From NCBI GenBank assembly GCA_013822685.1, contig PNKV01000011.1, forward strand, positions 85,307 through 149,306: a stretch of DNA of 64,000 bases. Reading direction: 5' to 3'. This document shows positions 43,157 to 52,292 of this stretch, piece after piece. Source of the DNA: Leptothrix sp. (in: b-proteobacteria). Lineage in GTDB: Bacteria; Pseudomonadota; Gammaproteobacteria; Burkholderiales; Burkholderiaceae_C. The translations under genes and the position numbers were made by a program. The notes beneath the pieces were generated by a model that saw only the letters and a program-made list of their open reading frames with translations, ran no database searches and was not told the DNA's origin. Every line of letters begins with the position of its first letter. Position 1 is the first letter of the stretch.

Positions 43157-44980
43157 ATGCCGCAGTACAAGGCGCCCTTGCGCGACATGCGCTTCCTGTT
43201 GAACGACGTGTTCGACTACACCAGCCACTACGCCAGCCTGTCGAACGGCGGCGAGGCCACGCCAGACATGGTCGAAGCCATTCTGGAAGGTGCGGCCACC
43301 TTCTGTGAAGAGGTGCTGGCCCCCCTGAACCTGTCGGGCGATCTGGAAGGTTGTCACTTCGAAAACGGCAACGTCACCACACCCAAGGGCTTCAAGGAAG
43401 CCTACAAAGAGTACGTGGCTGGCGGCTGGCAAGGCCTGTCGCACGAACCCAAGCATGGCGGCCAGGGCCTGCCCATGTCGCTGAACCTGATCAAGTCAGA
43501 AATGATGGGCACGGCCAACTGGTCGTTCACCATGTACCCCGGCCTGAGCCTGGGTTGCATGAACACCATCATGCAGTACGGCACCGAGCCGCAAAAAGAC
43601 CTGTACATGCCCCCGCTGGTCTCCGGCGAATGGACCGGCACCATGTGCCTGACCGAACCCCAGTGCGGCACCGACCTGGGCCAGGTCAAGACCAAGGCCG
43701 AGCCCGTGGGCGACGGTAGCTACAAGCTCACCGGCACCAAGATCTTCATCTCGGCCGGCGAACACGACCTGGCCGACAACATCATCCACATCGTGCTGGC
43801 CCGCCTGCCCGACGCCCCGCGTGGCACCCGTGGCATCTCGCTGTTCCTCGTGCCCAAGTTCCTGGTGAACGCCGATGGCTCGGTCGGTGAGCGCAACCCC
43901 GTGGTCTGCGGCTCGATTGAGCACAAGATGGGCATCCGCGCCTCCGCCACTGCTGTACTGAACTTCGACGGCGCCGTGGGCTACATGATCGGCGAGCCCA
44001 ACAAGGGCCTGGAAGCCATGTTCACCTTCATGAACACCGCCCGCATCGGCACCGCCGTGCAAGGCGTGGCGCATGCCGAGTTGTCGTACCAGGGCGCCCT
44101 GCCCTACGCCAAGGAGCGCCGCTCCATGCGCGCCCTGTCGGGCAAGAAAGACGCCGAGCACACTGCCGACGCGTTGATCTGGCACGCCGACGTGCGCCGC
44201 ATGCTGCTGATCCAGAAGTGCGTGGCCGAAGGTGGCCGCGCCATGATTTACCACGCTGCCAAGCTGGCCGACAACATGGTCAACGGCGTGCTGGAAGGCA
44301 ACAAGGCCAAGTACGAAGAGTTTGACGACAAGCTGGGCTTCTACACCCCGATCCTGAAGGGTTTCCTGACCGAGCTGGGCCTGGAAGCCGCCAACCTGGG
44401 CATGCAAGTGTTCGGTGGCCACGGCTACATCAAGGAACACGGCATGGAGCAGATCGCCCGCGACGCGCGCATCTCCACGCTGTACGAAGGCACGACTGGC
44501 ATCCAGGCGCTGGACTTGCTGGGCCGCAAGGTGCTGCTGACCACCAAGGGCAAGTGCGTGCGCGAGTTCACTGGCGACATGCTGAACCTGGCCAAGCCCA
44601 ACCTGCTGTCGGGCGGTGCCCTGGGCAAGATGGCCCGCCAATTGGCCTGCCGCGCCATCCAGTGGAACGTGCTGACGACGCGCATCATGCTGCGCGCCGC
44701 CAAGGACCGTGACCTGGTCAGCTCGGCCAGCTTCGACTTCCTGATGTACTCGGGTTACCTGATGATGGCTCACTTCTGGTTGCTGCAGGCCCAAAAGGCC
44801 AGCGAGCTGCTGGCCAGTGGCAAGGGCAAAGAGCCCGCCGATTTCTACAAGGCCAAGATCCAGACCGCCGAGTTCTATTTCGAGCGCCTGCTGCCTCGTG
44901 CCGACGGCCACAAGAAGAGCGCGCTGGCGCCCACCAGCGCCATCATGGCGATGGACGCGGAGCACTTCACGTTCCAGTGA
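43157..44980 (+). CDS. Acyl-CoA dehydrogenase (FadE-like, ~600-residue class)
   Basis: A 607-residue flavoprotein with the domain series of the long acyl-CoA dehydrogenases: an N-terminal extension, helical N domain (about 75-160), middle β domain (about 160-275; MCLTEPQCGTDLGQVKTKAEP), C-terminal helical domain (to about 460; MQVFGGHGYIKEHGMEQIARDARISTLYEGTTGIQALDLLGRK, with the catalytic Glu in YEGTTG) and a C-terminal DUF-type extension. Such enzymes oxidise fatty acyl-CoAs or 3-methylthiopropionyl-CoA. GAGGTGA lies six bases before the ATG. A paralogue begins at the window's left end under the same TetR motif. A terminator follows. Confidence 0.92.
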   Translation: MPQYKAPLRDMRFLLNDVFDYTSHYASLSNGGEATPDMVEAILEGAATFCEEVLAPLNLSGDLEGCHFENGNVTTPKGFKEAYKEYVAGGWQGLSHEPKHGGQGLPMSLNLIKSEMMGTANWSFTMYPGLSLGCMNTIMQYGTEPQKDLYMPPLVSGEWTGTMCLTEPQCGTDLGQVKTKAEPVGDGSYKLTGTKIFISAGEHDLADNIIHIVLARLPDAPRGTRGISLFLVPKFLVNADGSVGERNPVVCGSIEHKMGIRASATAVLNFDGAVGYMIGEPNKGLEAMFTFMNTARIGTAVQGVAHAELSYQGALPYAKERRSMRALSGKKDAEHTADALIWHADVRRMLLIQKCVAEGGRAMIYHAAKLADNMVNGVLEGNKAKYEEFDDKLGFYTPILKGFLTELGLEAANLGMQVFGGHGYIKEHGMEQIARDARISTLYEGTTGIQALDLLGRKVLLTTKGKCVREFTGDMLNLAKPNLLSGGALGKMARQLACRAIQWNVLTTRIMLRAAKDRDLVSSASFDFLMYSGYLMMAHFWLLQAQKASELLASGKGKEPADFYKAKIQTAEFYFERLLPRADGHKKSALAPTSAIMAMDAEHFTFQ

Positions 44981-45003
44981 AGCCTGCCCTCTCACACCAG
45001 CTC

Positions 45004-45030
45004 AAGGCCCTCTCTGGAGGGCCTTTTTTT
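45004..45030 (+). terminator. Intrinsic terminator after the acyl-CoA dehydrogenase
   Basis: AAGGCCCTC, a four-base loop and GAGGGCCTT form a perfect 9-bp stem followed by seven T. It lies 24 bp after the stop codon and should end the dehydrogenase transcript. Confidence 0.92.
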
Positions 45031-45134
45031 GCTGCGCCCATCAATGCCACTTCGCAGCCCCTGATCACGGGGGCTAAAGCACGATTTTGGCTAAACAGTG
45101 ATCCATTTGGCTCAGGGCCGGTGATGATAGCGAT

Positions 45135-46244
45135 ATGAACAGCATTCATCGACATGCGTTGCCAGCACGGCTCAATACGATCCAGTCCTATCGAGCGCTG
45201 GTGGCCCTCGTCATTCTGCTGTCGCACGCCTTCATCGTCGCCCTGCAAAACGGCTTTGTTGAACTGCGTTTCATCAGTCTGAGAACGGGGGGTGTCGATT
45301 TCTTTTTCACCCTCAGCGGCTTTTTGATCCACCACGTTTACGCCCCGAAAGGAAGGGGCGCGATGCATGCACGCGCATTTTTTCGCAAAAGGGTGGTAAG
45401 GATCTACCCACTCCTTTGGACCTTCACCCTGCTGAGTTTGCCGTTCTACTTTTTCGGTAGAAGCCATTTTGGTGGTGGCCACGAATGTGACATTGACGTC
45501 ATCGTCAAATCACTGCTCTTGTTACCTCAGCGTACTGAGCCCGTGTTGGGCGCCACCTGGTCCCTCAGCCACATCGTGCTTTTTTACCTGGTTTTTTGCT
45601 TCTACCTGTGGCGCCCAAAACTGGCTCGTGGCTTGGTGGGCGTCTGGCTGGCGGCTTGGCTCGTGTGGTCGCTCATGTGCCTGCATGACGCTCAGTTTGA
45701 AAAAGGCCAGTCCTATGTACTGGCATTTCTGTTCAGTCCGTTCAATGTCGAGTTTTTGTTGGGTGCAAGTCTGTCCGTGTTTGTGAAAAGGACCGCATCG
45801 CTTTTTCCGGGGGCCTTCTTGGCTTCGGGCATCATGGGTTTCGCATTGGCATGGTCTCTTTTCAATGGCTCAACTCCAGCGCTGCTGGTCTCCCTGGTTT
45901 ACTGCGGCTCCTCGTTGCTGCTGATCCTTGGCGGCGTTGAAATGGACAGGCGATTCCCCATGAAGCCGCCAGCGTGGATAGAGACGGTCTCGAATGCCTC
46001 TTACGCCATCATCATCGTCAATCTGCCCATCGTGGTGGCGTGGACCAAACTGGTCGTGCACGCGCACTGGTTGAACCCCAAGTCGGGCTTCGATGGCGTC
46101 CTGCTGCTTTTTTCGAGCGCTTTGCTGGCCACCCTGGGCGGCATCGCTGCCCACCGGTGGATCGAGCCTCGGGTGTCCAAGTGGTTGGACGAGGGCATCG
46201 ATGCGCTCTTTTCTCGCAAGGTTTTCTTGGGCGCGACGGAGTAA
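45135..46244 (+). CDS. Acyltransferase 3 family membrane protein
   Basis: A 369-residue integral membrane protein with about ten hydrophobic segments, of the OafA/acyltransferase-3 type. Family landmarks include SYRALVALVILLSHAFIVAL near residues 18-37, GGVDFFFTLSGFLIHHVY near 52-69 and FFRKRVVRIYPLLW near 81-94. Such enzymes O-acetylate or succinylate polysaccharides, LPS or small glycans. No glycan locus is adjacent. It is slightly less GC-rich than its neighbours, and it stands between two strong terminator-bounded genes, suggesting an independently acquired single gene. Confidence 0.85.
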   Translation: MNSIHRHALPARLNTIQSYRALVALVILLSHAFIVALQNGFVELRFISLRTGGVDFFFTLSGFLIHHVYAPKGRGAMHARAFFRKRVVRIYPLLWTFTLLSLPFYFFGRSHFGGGHECDIDVIVKSLLLLPQRTEPVLGATWSLSHIVLFYLVFCFYLWRPKLARGLVGVWLAAWLVWSLMCLHDAQFEKGQSYVLAFLFSPFNVEFLLGASLSVFVKRTASLFPGAFLASGIMGFALAWSLFNGSTPALLVSLVYCGSSLLLILGGVEMDRRFPMKPPAWIETVSNASYAIIIVNLPIVVAWTKLVVHAHWLNPKSGFDGVLLLFSSALLATLGGIAAHRWIEPRVSKWLDEGIDALFSRKVFLGATE

Positions 46245-46347
46245 GCAGCCTCCGCACTCGACTGAGGGATGGCAGGAATCCGGATCTATTGCAAAATGAC
46301 AGCAGTTGTTTTCAGATAGACCCCGGATTTTTTCACAGGACAAATTC

Positions 46348-48078
46348 ATGTCGATTGCCAAACCTTGGTTGAGCCAGTACGGCTCTGGCGTGCCCGCCAC
46401 CATCAACCCGGACGAGTACGCCTCGTTGGTTGACTTGCTTGAAGCGGCCTTCAAAACGCACGCCAAGCGCGACATGGCCGCGTTCAGGGATTCACGCTGG
46501 ACCTTTGCCGAGATCGACGCCCAATCCAAGGCCTTGGCCACTTGGCTGCAATCGCTGAACCTGGCCAAGGGCGCCCGCGTGGCCATCATGATGCCCAACG
46601 TGCCGCAGTACACCGTGGCCATTGCGGGTGTGTTGCGCGCGGGCTTCGTGGTCGTCAACGTCAACCCGATGTACACGCCCCGCGAGCTGGAACACCAACT
46701 AAAGGACTCTGGCGCCGAGGTCATCATCGTGCTCGAGAACTTCGCCATCACCCTGCAGGATGTGGTCGAACGCACGCCGGTGAAGCACATCGTGCTGAGC
46801 GCCATGGGCGATGTCTTTGGCGCCATCAAGGGGCCGCTGGTCACGTTCAATGCACGCCACCTTGAGAAAAACGTGGTGGCCTTCAGCCTGCCCGACCACG
46901 AGCGCTGCAAGCAGACCACCCTCAAGGCCGCGCTGTCCAAGGGCCGCGCGGGCAAGTATGTGCGCCCCGCCATCAAGGGCTCGGACCCAGCCTTCCTGCA
47001 GTACACGGGCGGCACCACCGGCGTGTCCAAGGGGGCCACGCTGTCGCACCGCAATGTCACGGCCAACATCCTGCAGTGCGAAGCCTGGCTCAAGCCCGAG
47101 CTCGACAAGATCGACGGCCAGTTGATCAACGTGGTGGCCCTGCCGCTGTACCACATCTTCGCGCTCACGGTGTGCTTCTTCCTGAGCGCGCGCATGGGCA
47201 CCATGAACGTGCTGATCGACAATGCGCGCGACCTGCCCGGCCTGATCAAGACACTGAAGAAGTACAAGTTCACGCAGTTCCCGGCCGTGAACACCTTGTA
47301 CAACGCCTTGGTGGAAGAGCCCGATTTCGCCACGGTTGATTTCTCGCGCCTGCGCATGTGCATCGGTGGCGGCATGGCCGTGCAACGCTCCACCGCCGAA
47401 GAGTGGCAGCGCATCACCGGCGTGCCCATCGTTGAAGGCTACGGCCTGTCCGAGACGGCCCCGGTGCTGACCATCAACAAGCTGGACAACCAGGCCTACA
47501 ACGCCGCCATCGGCTACCCCCTGCCCTCGACCGAGATCGTGCTGTTGAACGACGATGGCCAGGTGCAGCCCACTGGCGAGCCCGGTGAGATCTGCGTGCG
47601 CGGCCCGCAGGTGATGTCCGGCTATTGGAACCGCCCTGACGAAACCGCCAAGGTCATGACCGCCGATGGCTTCTTTCGCACCGGCGACATCGGCGTGTTC
47701 GACGAAACCGGCCAGATCAAGATCGTGGACCGCAAGAAGGACATGATCCTGGTGTCGGGCTTTAACGTGTACCCCAACGAGATCGAGCAGGTGGTGAACC
47801 TGCACCCCGGCGTGACCGAGTGCGCGGTGGTGGGTGTGCCCGACGAGCGCGCTGGCGAGGCCGTGATGCTGTTCGTGGTGCGCAAGGACTACAGCCTGAC
47901 CGAGAAGGGCGTGGCCGAGTACTGCAAGGAACAGCTCACCGGCTACAAGCGGCCCAAGTACGTGGAGTTCCGCGAAGACCTGCCCATGACCAACGTTGGC
48001 AAGATCCTGCGCAAGGACCTGCGCGACGAAGCGATCCGCGACATGGCCCTGCGCCAGAAGGCGCAGAAGGCCGCCTGA
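46348..48078 (+). CDS. fadD: Long-chain fatty acid-CoA ligase
   Basis: A 576-residue AMP-forming acyl-CoA synthetase. It has the P-loop-like motif YTGGTTGVSKGATLSH near 220-235, the YGLSETAP motif near 370, RTGDIGVFDETGQIKIVDRKKDMILVSGFNVYPNEIE near 446-481 and the catalytic Lys in NVGKILRKDLR near the C-terminus. The length and the NVYPNEIE box match FadD. The start at 46,348 has AGGA eight bases upstream. It activates fatty acids for β-oxidation and fits the acyl-CoA dehydrogenase nearby. A bidirectional terminator follows. Confidence 0.93.
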   Translation: MSIAKPWLSQYGSGVPATINPDEYASLVDLLEAAFKTHAKRDMAAFRDSRWTFAEIDAQSKALATWLQSLNLAKGARVAIMMPNVPQYTVAIAGVLRAGFVVVNVNPMYTPRELEHQLKDSGAEVIIVLENFAITLQDVVERTPVKHIVLSAMGDVFGAIKGPLVTFNARHLEKNVVAFSLPDHERCKQTTLKAALSKGRAGKYVRPAIKGSDPAFLQYTGGTTGVSKGATLSHRNVTANILQCEAWLKPELDKIDGQLINVVALPLYHIFALTVCFFLSARMGTMNVLIDNARDLPGLIKTLKKYKFTQFPAVNTLYNALVEEPDFATVDFSRLRMCIGGGMAVQRSTAEEWQRITGVPIVEGYGLSETAPVLTINKLDNQAYNAAIGYPLPSTEIVLLNDDGQVQPTGEPGEICVRGPQVMSGYWNRPDETAKVMTADGFFRTGDIGVFDETGQIKIVDRKKDMILVSGFNVYPNEIEQVVNLHPGVTECAVVGVPDERAGEAVMLFVVRKDYSLTEKGVAEYCKEQLTGYKRPKYVEFREDLPMTNVGKILRKDLRDEAIRDMALRQKAQKAA

Positions 48079-48096
48079 GGCCAGCCTCCCAATGAA

Positions 48097-48127
48097 AAGG
48101 CCGCCGGGTTACCCAGGCGGCCTTTTT
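48097..48127. terminator. Intrinsic terminator between fadD and the convergent esterase gene
   Basis: AAGGCCGCC, a ten-base loop and GGCGGCCTT form a 9-bp perfect stem followed by TTT, and preceded on the other side by a run of A. It can therefore serve fadD on the plus strand and, less strongly, the esterase on the minus strand. Confidence 0.85.
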
Positions 48128-48149
48128 AATCGTTGGAGCCTGAAGCCTG

Positions 48150-49127
48150 TCAGGCCGACCACTGCTTCTTCATGAACGCCGCCTGGCGCTGCAAGGCCAG
48201 GGTGGCGCTGGGCATGATGCCCGCGTGGATCTGGAACACGTGCCAGCGGCCCTCGTAGATCTCCAGCTCGACCTCGCGGTCAAAGCGCTTGGCGGCATGG
48301 GCCAGCCAGACCGAATCGTCGTGCAGCACTTCGATCTCACCCACCTGCACCAGCGTGGGCGGCAAGGTGGCCAGGTTCTGGCGCTTGGGGAAGGCCAGCG
48401 GGTGATCATGCTGCGGGCGGTACCAGGTGAAGCCTTGATGGCCCCACTCGATGTTGATCATCGGGTCGAGCTTGCGGTACTTCTTGACGCTCTGGCTGTC
48501 GAGCTTAGGGTCAAACGCCGGTGACATCATCACCAGGCACTTGGGGCCTGGCACGCCTTCTATTTCCAGGGCCTTGGTCACCAGCAAGGTCAGCGTGCCG
48601 CCAGCCGAATCTCCGGCCACCGCGATGTTCTCGGGCTTGAAGCCGTCTTTCAGCAACTGCTTGTAGCCAGCCACCGAGTCATCGATCTGCGCCGGGAAAG
48701 GCGCCTCGGGCACGCGGCGGTAATGAACAGCCAGCACCTGCGCGTTGGCGAACTTGGCCAGGCGGGTGGTGATGCTGCGGTGGCTACGCGGGCTGCCCGC
48801 CACGAAGGCGCCCCCGTGCAGGTACAGGATCGCGTGCTGGGGCTTGGCGCCGCCCTTGGGCGTGATGCGCTCGGCCGACATGTTGCCCACCATGGTCTTC
48901 TCGACCGTGACACCGCTCGCGCCCGGCATCACCACCGACAGCACGTGCAGCACACCACGCTGCAACTGCGGCGGCAGCGGCGGTTTCATGATGGACTTGA
49001 AAAAGGCCCGCAGGCTGAAGCGCATCAACCCGGCCGTCACGGTTTCAAGCGCACCCGGCAGTGGCGGGTAATGGCGGATGACGGCTTCGCCCGGGGTGGG
49101 CAGAACTTCGGAGGTCGTCATGCTCAT
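48150..49127 (-). CDS. Alpha/beta-hydrolase esterase, HSL family
   Basis: A 325-residue esterase of the hormone-sensitive lipase family. The oxyanion motif is HGGAF (104-108) and the nucleophile is S174 in GDSAGG (172-177); an Asp (in GEIEVLHDDSVWL) and a His (in GRWHVFQIH) complete the likely triad. The start at 49,127 overlaps the SDR stop as ATGA. It is the last of three genes that form a ketone-to-ester-to-acid path: monooxygenase, SDR, esterase. It may cleave the ester that the Baeyer-Villiger enzyme makes. Confidence 0.9.
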   Translation of the reverse strand: MSMTTSEVLPTPGEAVIRHYPPLPGALETVTAGLMRFSLRAFFKSIMKPPLPPQLQRGVLHVLSVVMPGASGVTVEKTMVGNMSAERITPKGGAKPQHAILYLHGGAFVAGSPRSHRSITTRLAKFANAQVLAVHYRRVPEAPFPAQIDDSVAGYKQLLKDGFKPENIAVAGDSAGGTLTLLVTKALEIEGVPGPKCLVMMSPAFDPKLDSQSVKKYRKLDPMINIEWGHQGFTWYRPQHDHPLAFPKRQNLATLPPTLVQVGEIEVLHDDSVWLAHAAKRFDREVELEIYEGRWHVFQIHAGIMPSATLALQRQAAFMKKQWSA

Positions 49128-49960
49128 CCCATCATCTTCTTGAAGAAGAAGGTGACCAGTGGTTGGTACCACGAGCCCGTCAGGCGCACCAGCTTGTCCA
49201 GGAAGACGGCATCAGGGCCGACCAACACGCGGCGCTGGTTCTTCTCGACCGCGCGGATCATCTTGCGCGCGGCGCTGTTGGCCGTGGTGGTGTTGAGCAG
49301 CTTGTCGAAGCGGCGGCGCGCCTGCTCCAGGTCGGCGCCAGGCTTGGCCATCGAGGGATCGAGCTTGGCCGCCATCGCGATGTTGGTGCGGATGCCGCCC
49401 GGGTGAACACAGGTGGCGCTCACGCCGCAGTTCTCCACGTCCAGCTCTTGCCGCAGCGATTCGGTGAAGCCGCGCACCGCAAACTTGCTGGCGTTGTACG
49501 TGCCCTGCGTGGGCTGCGACATCAAACCAAACAGGCTGGAGGTGTTGACGATGTGGCCTTCGCCCGCCTTTTTAAGGTGCGGCAGGAAGGCCTGCGTGCC
49601 CCACACCACGCCCCAGAAGTTGATGCCCATGATCCATTCGAAGTCAGCGGGCTTGACTTTGTCGAGCGTGGCGCCCAGGGCCACACCGGCGTTGTTGAAC
49701 ACCAGGTTGACCTGGCCGAACTCGGTGGCCACCTGGTCGGCCCAGGCGTTGACAGCTTCGCGCTGCGACACGTCGAGCTTGGTGGTGGACACCTTCACGC
49801 CGTGCTTTTTGGCCAGCGCCGCGGTCTCGGCCAAGCCCGCCTCGTTCACATCGGACAGGGCCACGTGGCAGCCGCGCTGGGCAAGCTCGACGGCCAGTTC
49901 GCGGCCCATGCCGGAGGCTGCGCCCGTGATGGCCGCGACTTTGTTCTTGAAGTTCTTCAT
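49124..49960 (-). CDS. Short-chain dehydrogenase/reductase
   Basis: A 278-residue classical SDR with the cofactor motif TGAASGMG (12-19), NNAG at 89-92, and the catalytic S142, Y155 and K159 (YNASKFAV). The C-terminal extension is typical of alcohol dehydrogenases of this class. It is eight bases downstream of the monooxygenase gene and is translationally coupled to the esterase. In the inferred pathway it would oxidise a secondary alcohol to the ketone substrate of the monooxygenase. Substrate not determined. Confidence 0.9.
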   Translation of the reverse strand: MKNFKNKVAAITGAASGMGRELAVELAQRGCHVALSDVNEAGLAETAALAKKHGVKVSTTKLDVSQREAVNAWADQVATEFGQVNLVFNNAGVALGATLDKVKPADFEWIMGINFWGVVWGTQAFLPHLKKAGEGHIVNTSSLFGLMSQPTQGTYNASKFAVRGFTESLRQELDVENCGVSATCVHPGGIRTNIAMAAKLDPSMAKPGADLEQARRRFDKLLNTTTANSAARKMIRAVEKNQRRVLVGPDAVFLDKLVRLTGSWYQPLVTFFFKKMMG

Positions 49961-49968
49961 GGGGGTTC

Positions 49969-51435
49969 TTATTTGGCTTTGACAACGTAATCAGCCAGCT
50001 TGAAGGAGCTGGTGGCCTGGCGATAGCGGAAGGTGAAACCTGGCCACAACGTGGTGTTCTTGCCGCTGGCATTGACATACCAGCTCTTGCAGCCCGAGGC
50101 CCACACGGTGCCCTTCAGGCGCGATTGCATGTTCTCGACGAACTTTTGTTGCGCGTCTGCGCGCACGTTCACCACGGACATGCCTTGCTTGCGCATCTTC
50201 AGGATCGCATCGAGGGCGTACTGCACCTGCGACTCGATCATGTAGACCATGGAGCTGTGGCCCAGGCCGGTGTTGGGCCCCATCAGGAAGAACAGGTTGG
50301 GAAAGCCCGACACCGACATGCCCAGGAAGGCCTCTGGTCCGCCCTGCCTGGCCCAGCCGTCGGACAGGTCGCGCCCGCCCAGGCCGGTGTAGGCGCCACG
50401 CGGCACCAACTCTTGCACCCGAAAGCCCGTGCCCCAGATGATCACGTCAGCCGGGTGCTCGGCGCCATCGGCCGTCACGACGCCCTTGGGCGTGATGCGC
50501 TGGATGTGGTCGGAGACGATGTTGACGTTGTCGCGCGCCAAGGCCGGGTAGTAATCGTTGGACACCAGCACCCGCTTGCAACCGGCGCTGAAGTTGGGCG
50601 TGAGCGCCTTGCGCTTGGCCGGGTCCTTGATGTGCTTGTTGATGTGGCGGCGGCCCAGAACCTCCAGCACCTTCAGGATCTTGGGGGAGATCACGAAGGC
50701 CACCACGCGGCCCTCCAGGATCCAGTACGTGGTCCAGCGGTGCAGCTTTTGCGTGAAAGGGATCAGGCGCGTGATGCGCTTGGCCAGCTCCGAGCGCTTC
50801 CAGTCGGGCTTGGGCATGACCCACGGCGCCGTGCGCTGGAAGTAATCCAGGCGGGCCACCTTGGGCGCGATCTGCGGCACAAACTGGATGGCGCTGGCGC
50901 CCGAGCCGATCACGGCCACGCGCTTGCCGCGCAAGTCCACGTCATGGCGCCAGTTGGCCGAGTGGAACATTTCGCCCGCGAAGGTTTCGCTGCCTTCGGT
51001 TTTGGGGACAAAAGGATTGCTCAGCGCACCGGCCCCGGAGACCAACACCTGGCCGTTGAACTGGCGCCCGTCTTCCGTGGACACCACCCATGTAGAGGAT
51101 GCTTCGTCAAAACCCGACGCAACCACGTTGGCGTTGTAGCGAATGTGCGGCAAGATGCCGTACTTCTCGGCGCAACGGCGCAGGTAGGCCCAGATCTCGG
51201 GCTGGGGAGCGAACTGCCGTGACCAATCGGGATTGGGTTCGAATGAATACGAATACAGGTGCGACTGCACATCGCAGGCGCAGCCCGGGTAGTGGTTATC
51301 ACGCCATGTACCGCCCACATCGTCGGCCCGCTCCAGGATGACAAAATCATCCACGCCGGACTGCTTCAATCGGATCGCCATGCACAGGCCTGAAAACCCC
51401 GTGCCGACGATCACCACGCCCGCTCGCTCACTCAT
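49969..51435 (-). CDS. Flavin-containing/Baeyer-Villiger-type monooxygenase
   Basis: A 488-residue flavoprotein with FAD Rossmann motif GTGFSG (11-16), the Baeyer-Villiger fingerprint FxGxxxHxxxW at F152-W162 (FAGEMFHSANW), and the NADPH Rossmann motif GSGASA near 177-182. It inserts oxygen next to a ketone to give an ester or lactone. The ATG at 51,435 is the first Met before the Rossmann fold. It is divergent from a TetR regulator at 51,508 with repeated TTGACAATGG motifs between, and heads an operon with SDR and esterase. Confidence 0.92.
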   Translation of the reverse strand: MSERAGVVIVGTGFSGLCMAIRLKQSGVDDFVILERADDVGGTWRDNHYPGCACDVQSHLYSYSFEPNPDWSRQFAPQPEIWAYLRRCAEKYGILPHIRYNANVVASGFDEASSTWVVSTEDGRQFNGQVLVSGAGALSNPFVPKTEGSETFAGEMFHSANWRHDVDLRGKRVAVIGSGASAIQFVPQIAPKVARLDYFQRTAPWVMPKPDWKRSELAKRITRLIPFTQKLHRWTTYWILEGRVVAFVISPKILKVLEVLGRRHINKHIKDPAKRKALTPNFSAGCKRVLVSNDYYPALARDNVNIVSDHIQRITPKGVVTADGAEHPADVIIWGTGFRVQELVPRGAYTGLGGRDLSDGWARQGGPEAFLGMSVSGFPNLFFLMGPNTGLGHSSMVYMIESQVQYALDAILKMRKQGMSVVNVRADAQQKFVENMQSRLKGTVWASGCKSWYVNASGKNTTLWPGFTFRYRQATSSFKLADYVVKAK

Positions 51436-51471
51436 CAAACTGTCTCCGAGTCCACTGCCGCACTGCACCAT

Positions 51472-51511
51472 TTTGACAATGGTCAACTTCAAAAATAATA
51501 TTTGACAATGG
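51472..51511. promoter_or_regulatory. Candidate TetR operator region of the Baeyer-Villiger operon
   Basis: TTTGACAATGG occurs twice (51,472-51,482 and 51,501-51,511), 29 bp apart. The first copy is part of TTGACAATGGTCAA, an inverted repeat with 5-bp arms. The sites lie in the 72-bp gap between the divergent monooxygenase and TetR genes, one overlapping the TetR start codon. TTGACA here can also act as a -35 box. Regulation by the adjacent TetR is inferred from position. Confidence 0.45.
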
Positions 51512-52200
51512 CTGTTTCCAGAACAAGGGTTAACCCCGAAGCACCCTCCAACTCGGGGACGACCGGCCGGCGTTATGCGGGGGTCGATCCCGTCGAGCGC
51601 CAGCGCCAACGCAAGGCGCGCCTGATCGAGGCCGCTTTGGCGGTGTTTGGCGAAAAGGGGTTCCACCAGTCCACGGTGCGCGACGTGTGCAAGGAGGCCA
51701 AGCTCACCTCCCGCTACTTTTACGAGTCCTTCGACAGCATGGAGGCCTTGTTCAGATCGGTGTATGGCGCGATCAGCCGGCAACTGATGCAGGCCACCAT
51801 CGTGGCGCTGGCGCAGTGCCCACCCGACCCGGAGAAGTTGTCCGAAGCCGCCATCCGCGCCTTTCTGGAGTTCATCCAAGAAGACCCGCGGCGCGCGCGC
51901 GTGGGCTTGATCGATGCCCTGAACGTGGGCGAAGGCATGAACTCGCTGGCCAACAAGGCCAGCCAGGACTATGCCCAGTTGGTGGGCACCTTTGTGCTCC
52001 AGTTCTTCCCCAACCTGCCCGAACTGGGCTTGAACCCCACCATCGTGGCCGACGGGCTGGTGGGCTCCAGCAACCGCATCGCCACGCAGTGGGTGGCAGA
52101 AAAATGCAAGACGCCGCTGGATGAAGTGCTGCACAACAGCGTGGCCATCTTCAAGGCTTGTATTGAGCTCGCGCGGCGCGGCCACATTGCACCGCCTTGA
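51508..52200 (+). CDS. TetR/AcrR family transcriptional regulator
   Basis: A 230-residue regulator with an unusually long 30-residue lead before the helix-turn-helix (about 36-80; RLIEAALAVFGEKGFHQSTVRDVCKEAKLTSRYFYESFDSMEALF). The C-terminal domain is helical (about 95-225). It is divergent from the Baeyer-Villiger monooxygenase and probably represses that operon. ATG at 51,508 is used; a TTG two codons earlier is possible. The ligand may be a ketone, alcohol or ester of the pathway. Confidence 0.88.
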   Translation: MAVSRTRVNPEAPSNSGTTGRRYAGVDPVERQRQRKARLIEAALAVFGEKGFHQSTVRDVCKEAKLTSRYFYESFDSMEALFRSVYGAISRQLMQATIVALAQCPPDPEKLSEAAIRAFLEFIQEDPRRARVGLIDALNVGEGMNSLANKASQDYAQLVGTFVLQFFPNLPELGLNPTIVADGLVGSSNRIATQWVAEKCKTPLDEVLHNSVAIFKACIELARRGHIAPP

Positions 52201-52292
52201 ATCCTGCTCTGCCGTGAAATAAGTCCGGCTCGGGGGCATCCAACCCCCGGCGCACCGCGTAAGGTGCAGGAACGGAATTTCAAAAAATCAAT

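Noticed and set aside
43496..44995. 499-codon open frame on the minus strand
   Set aside because: Antisense of the acyl-CoA dehydrogenase; Gln/His/Gly/Val-rich shadow with no domain.
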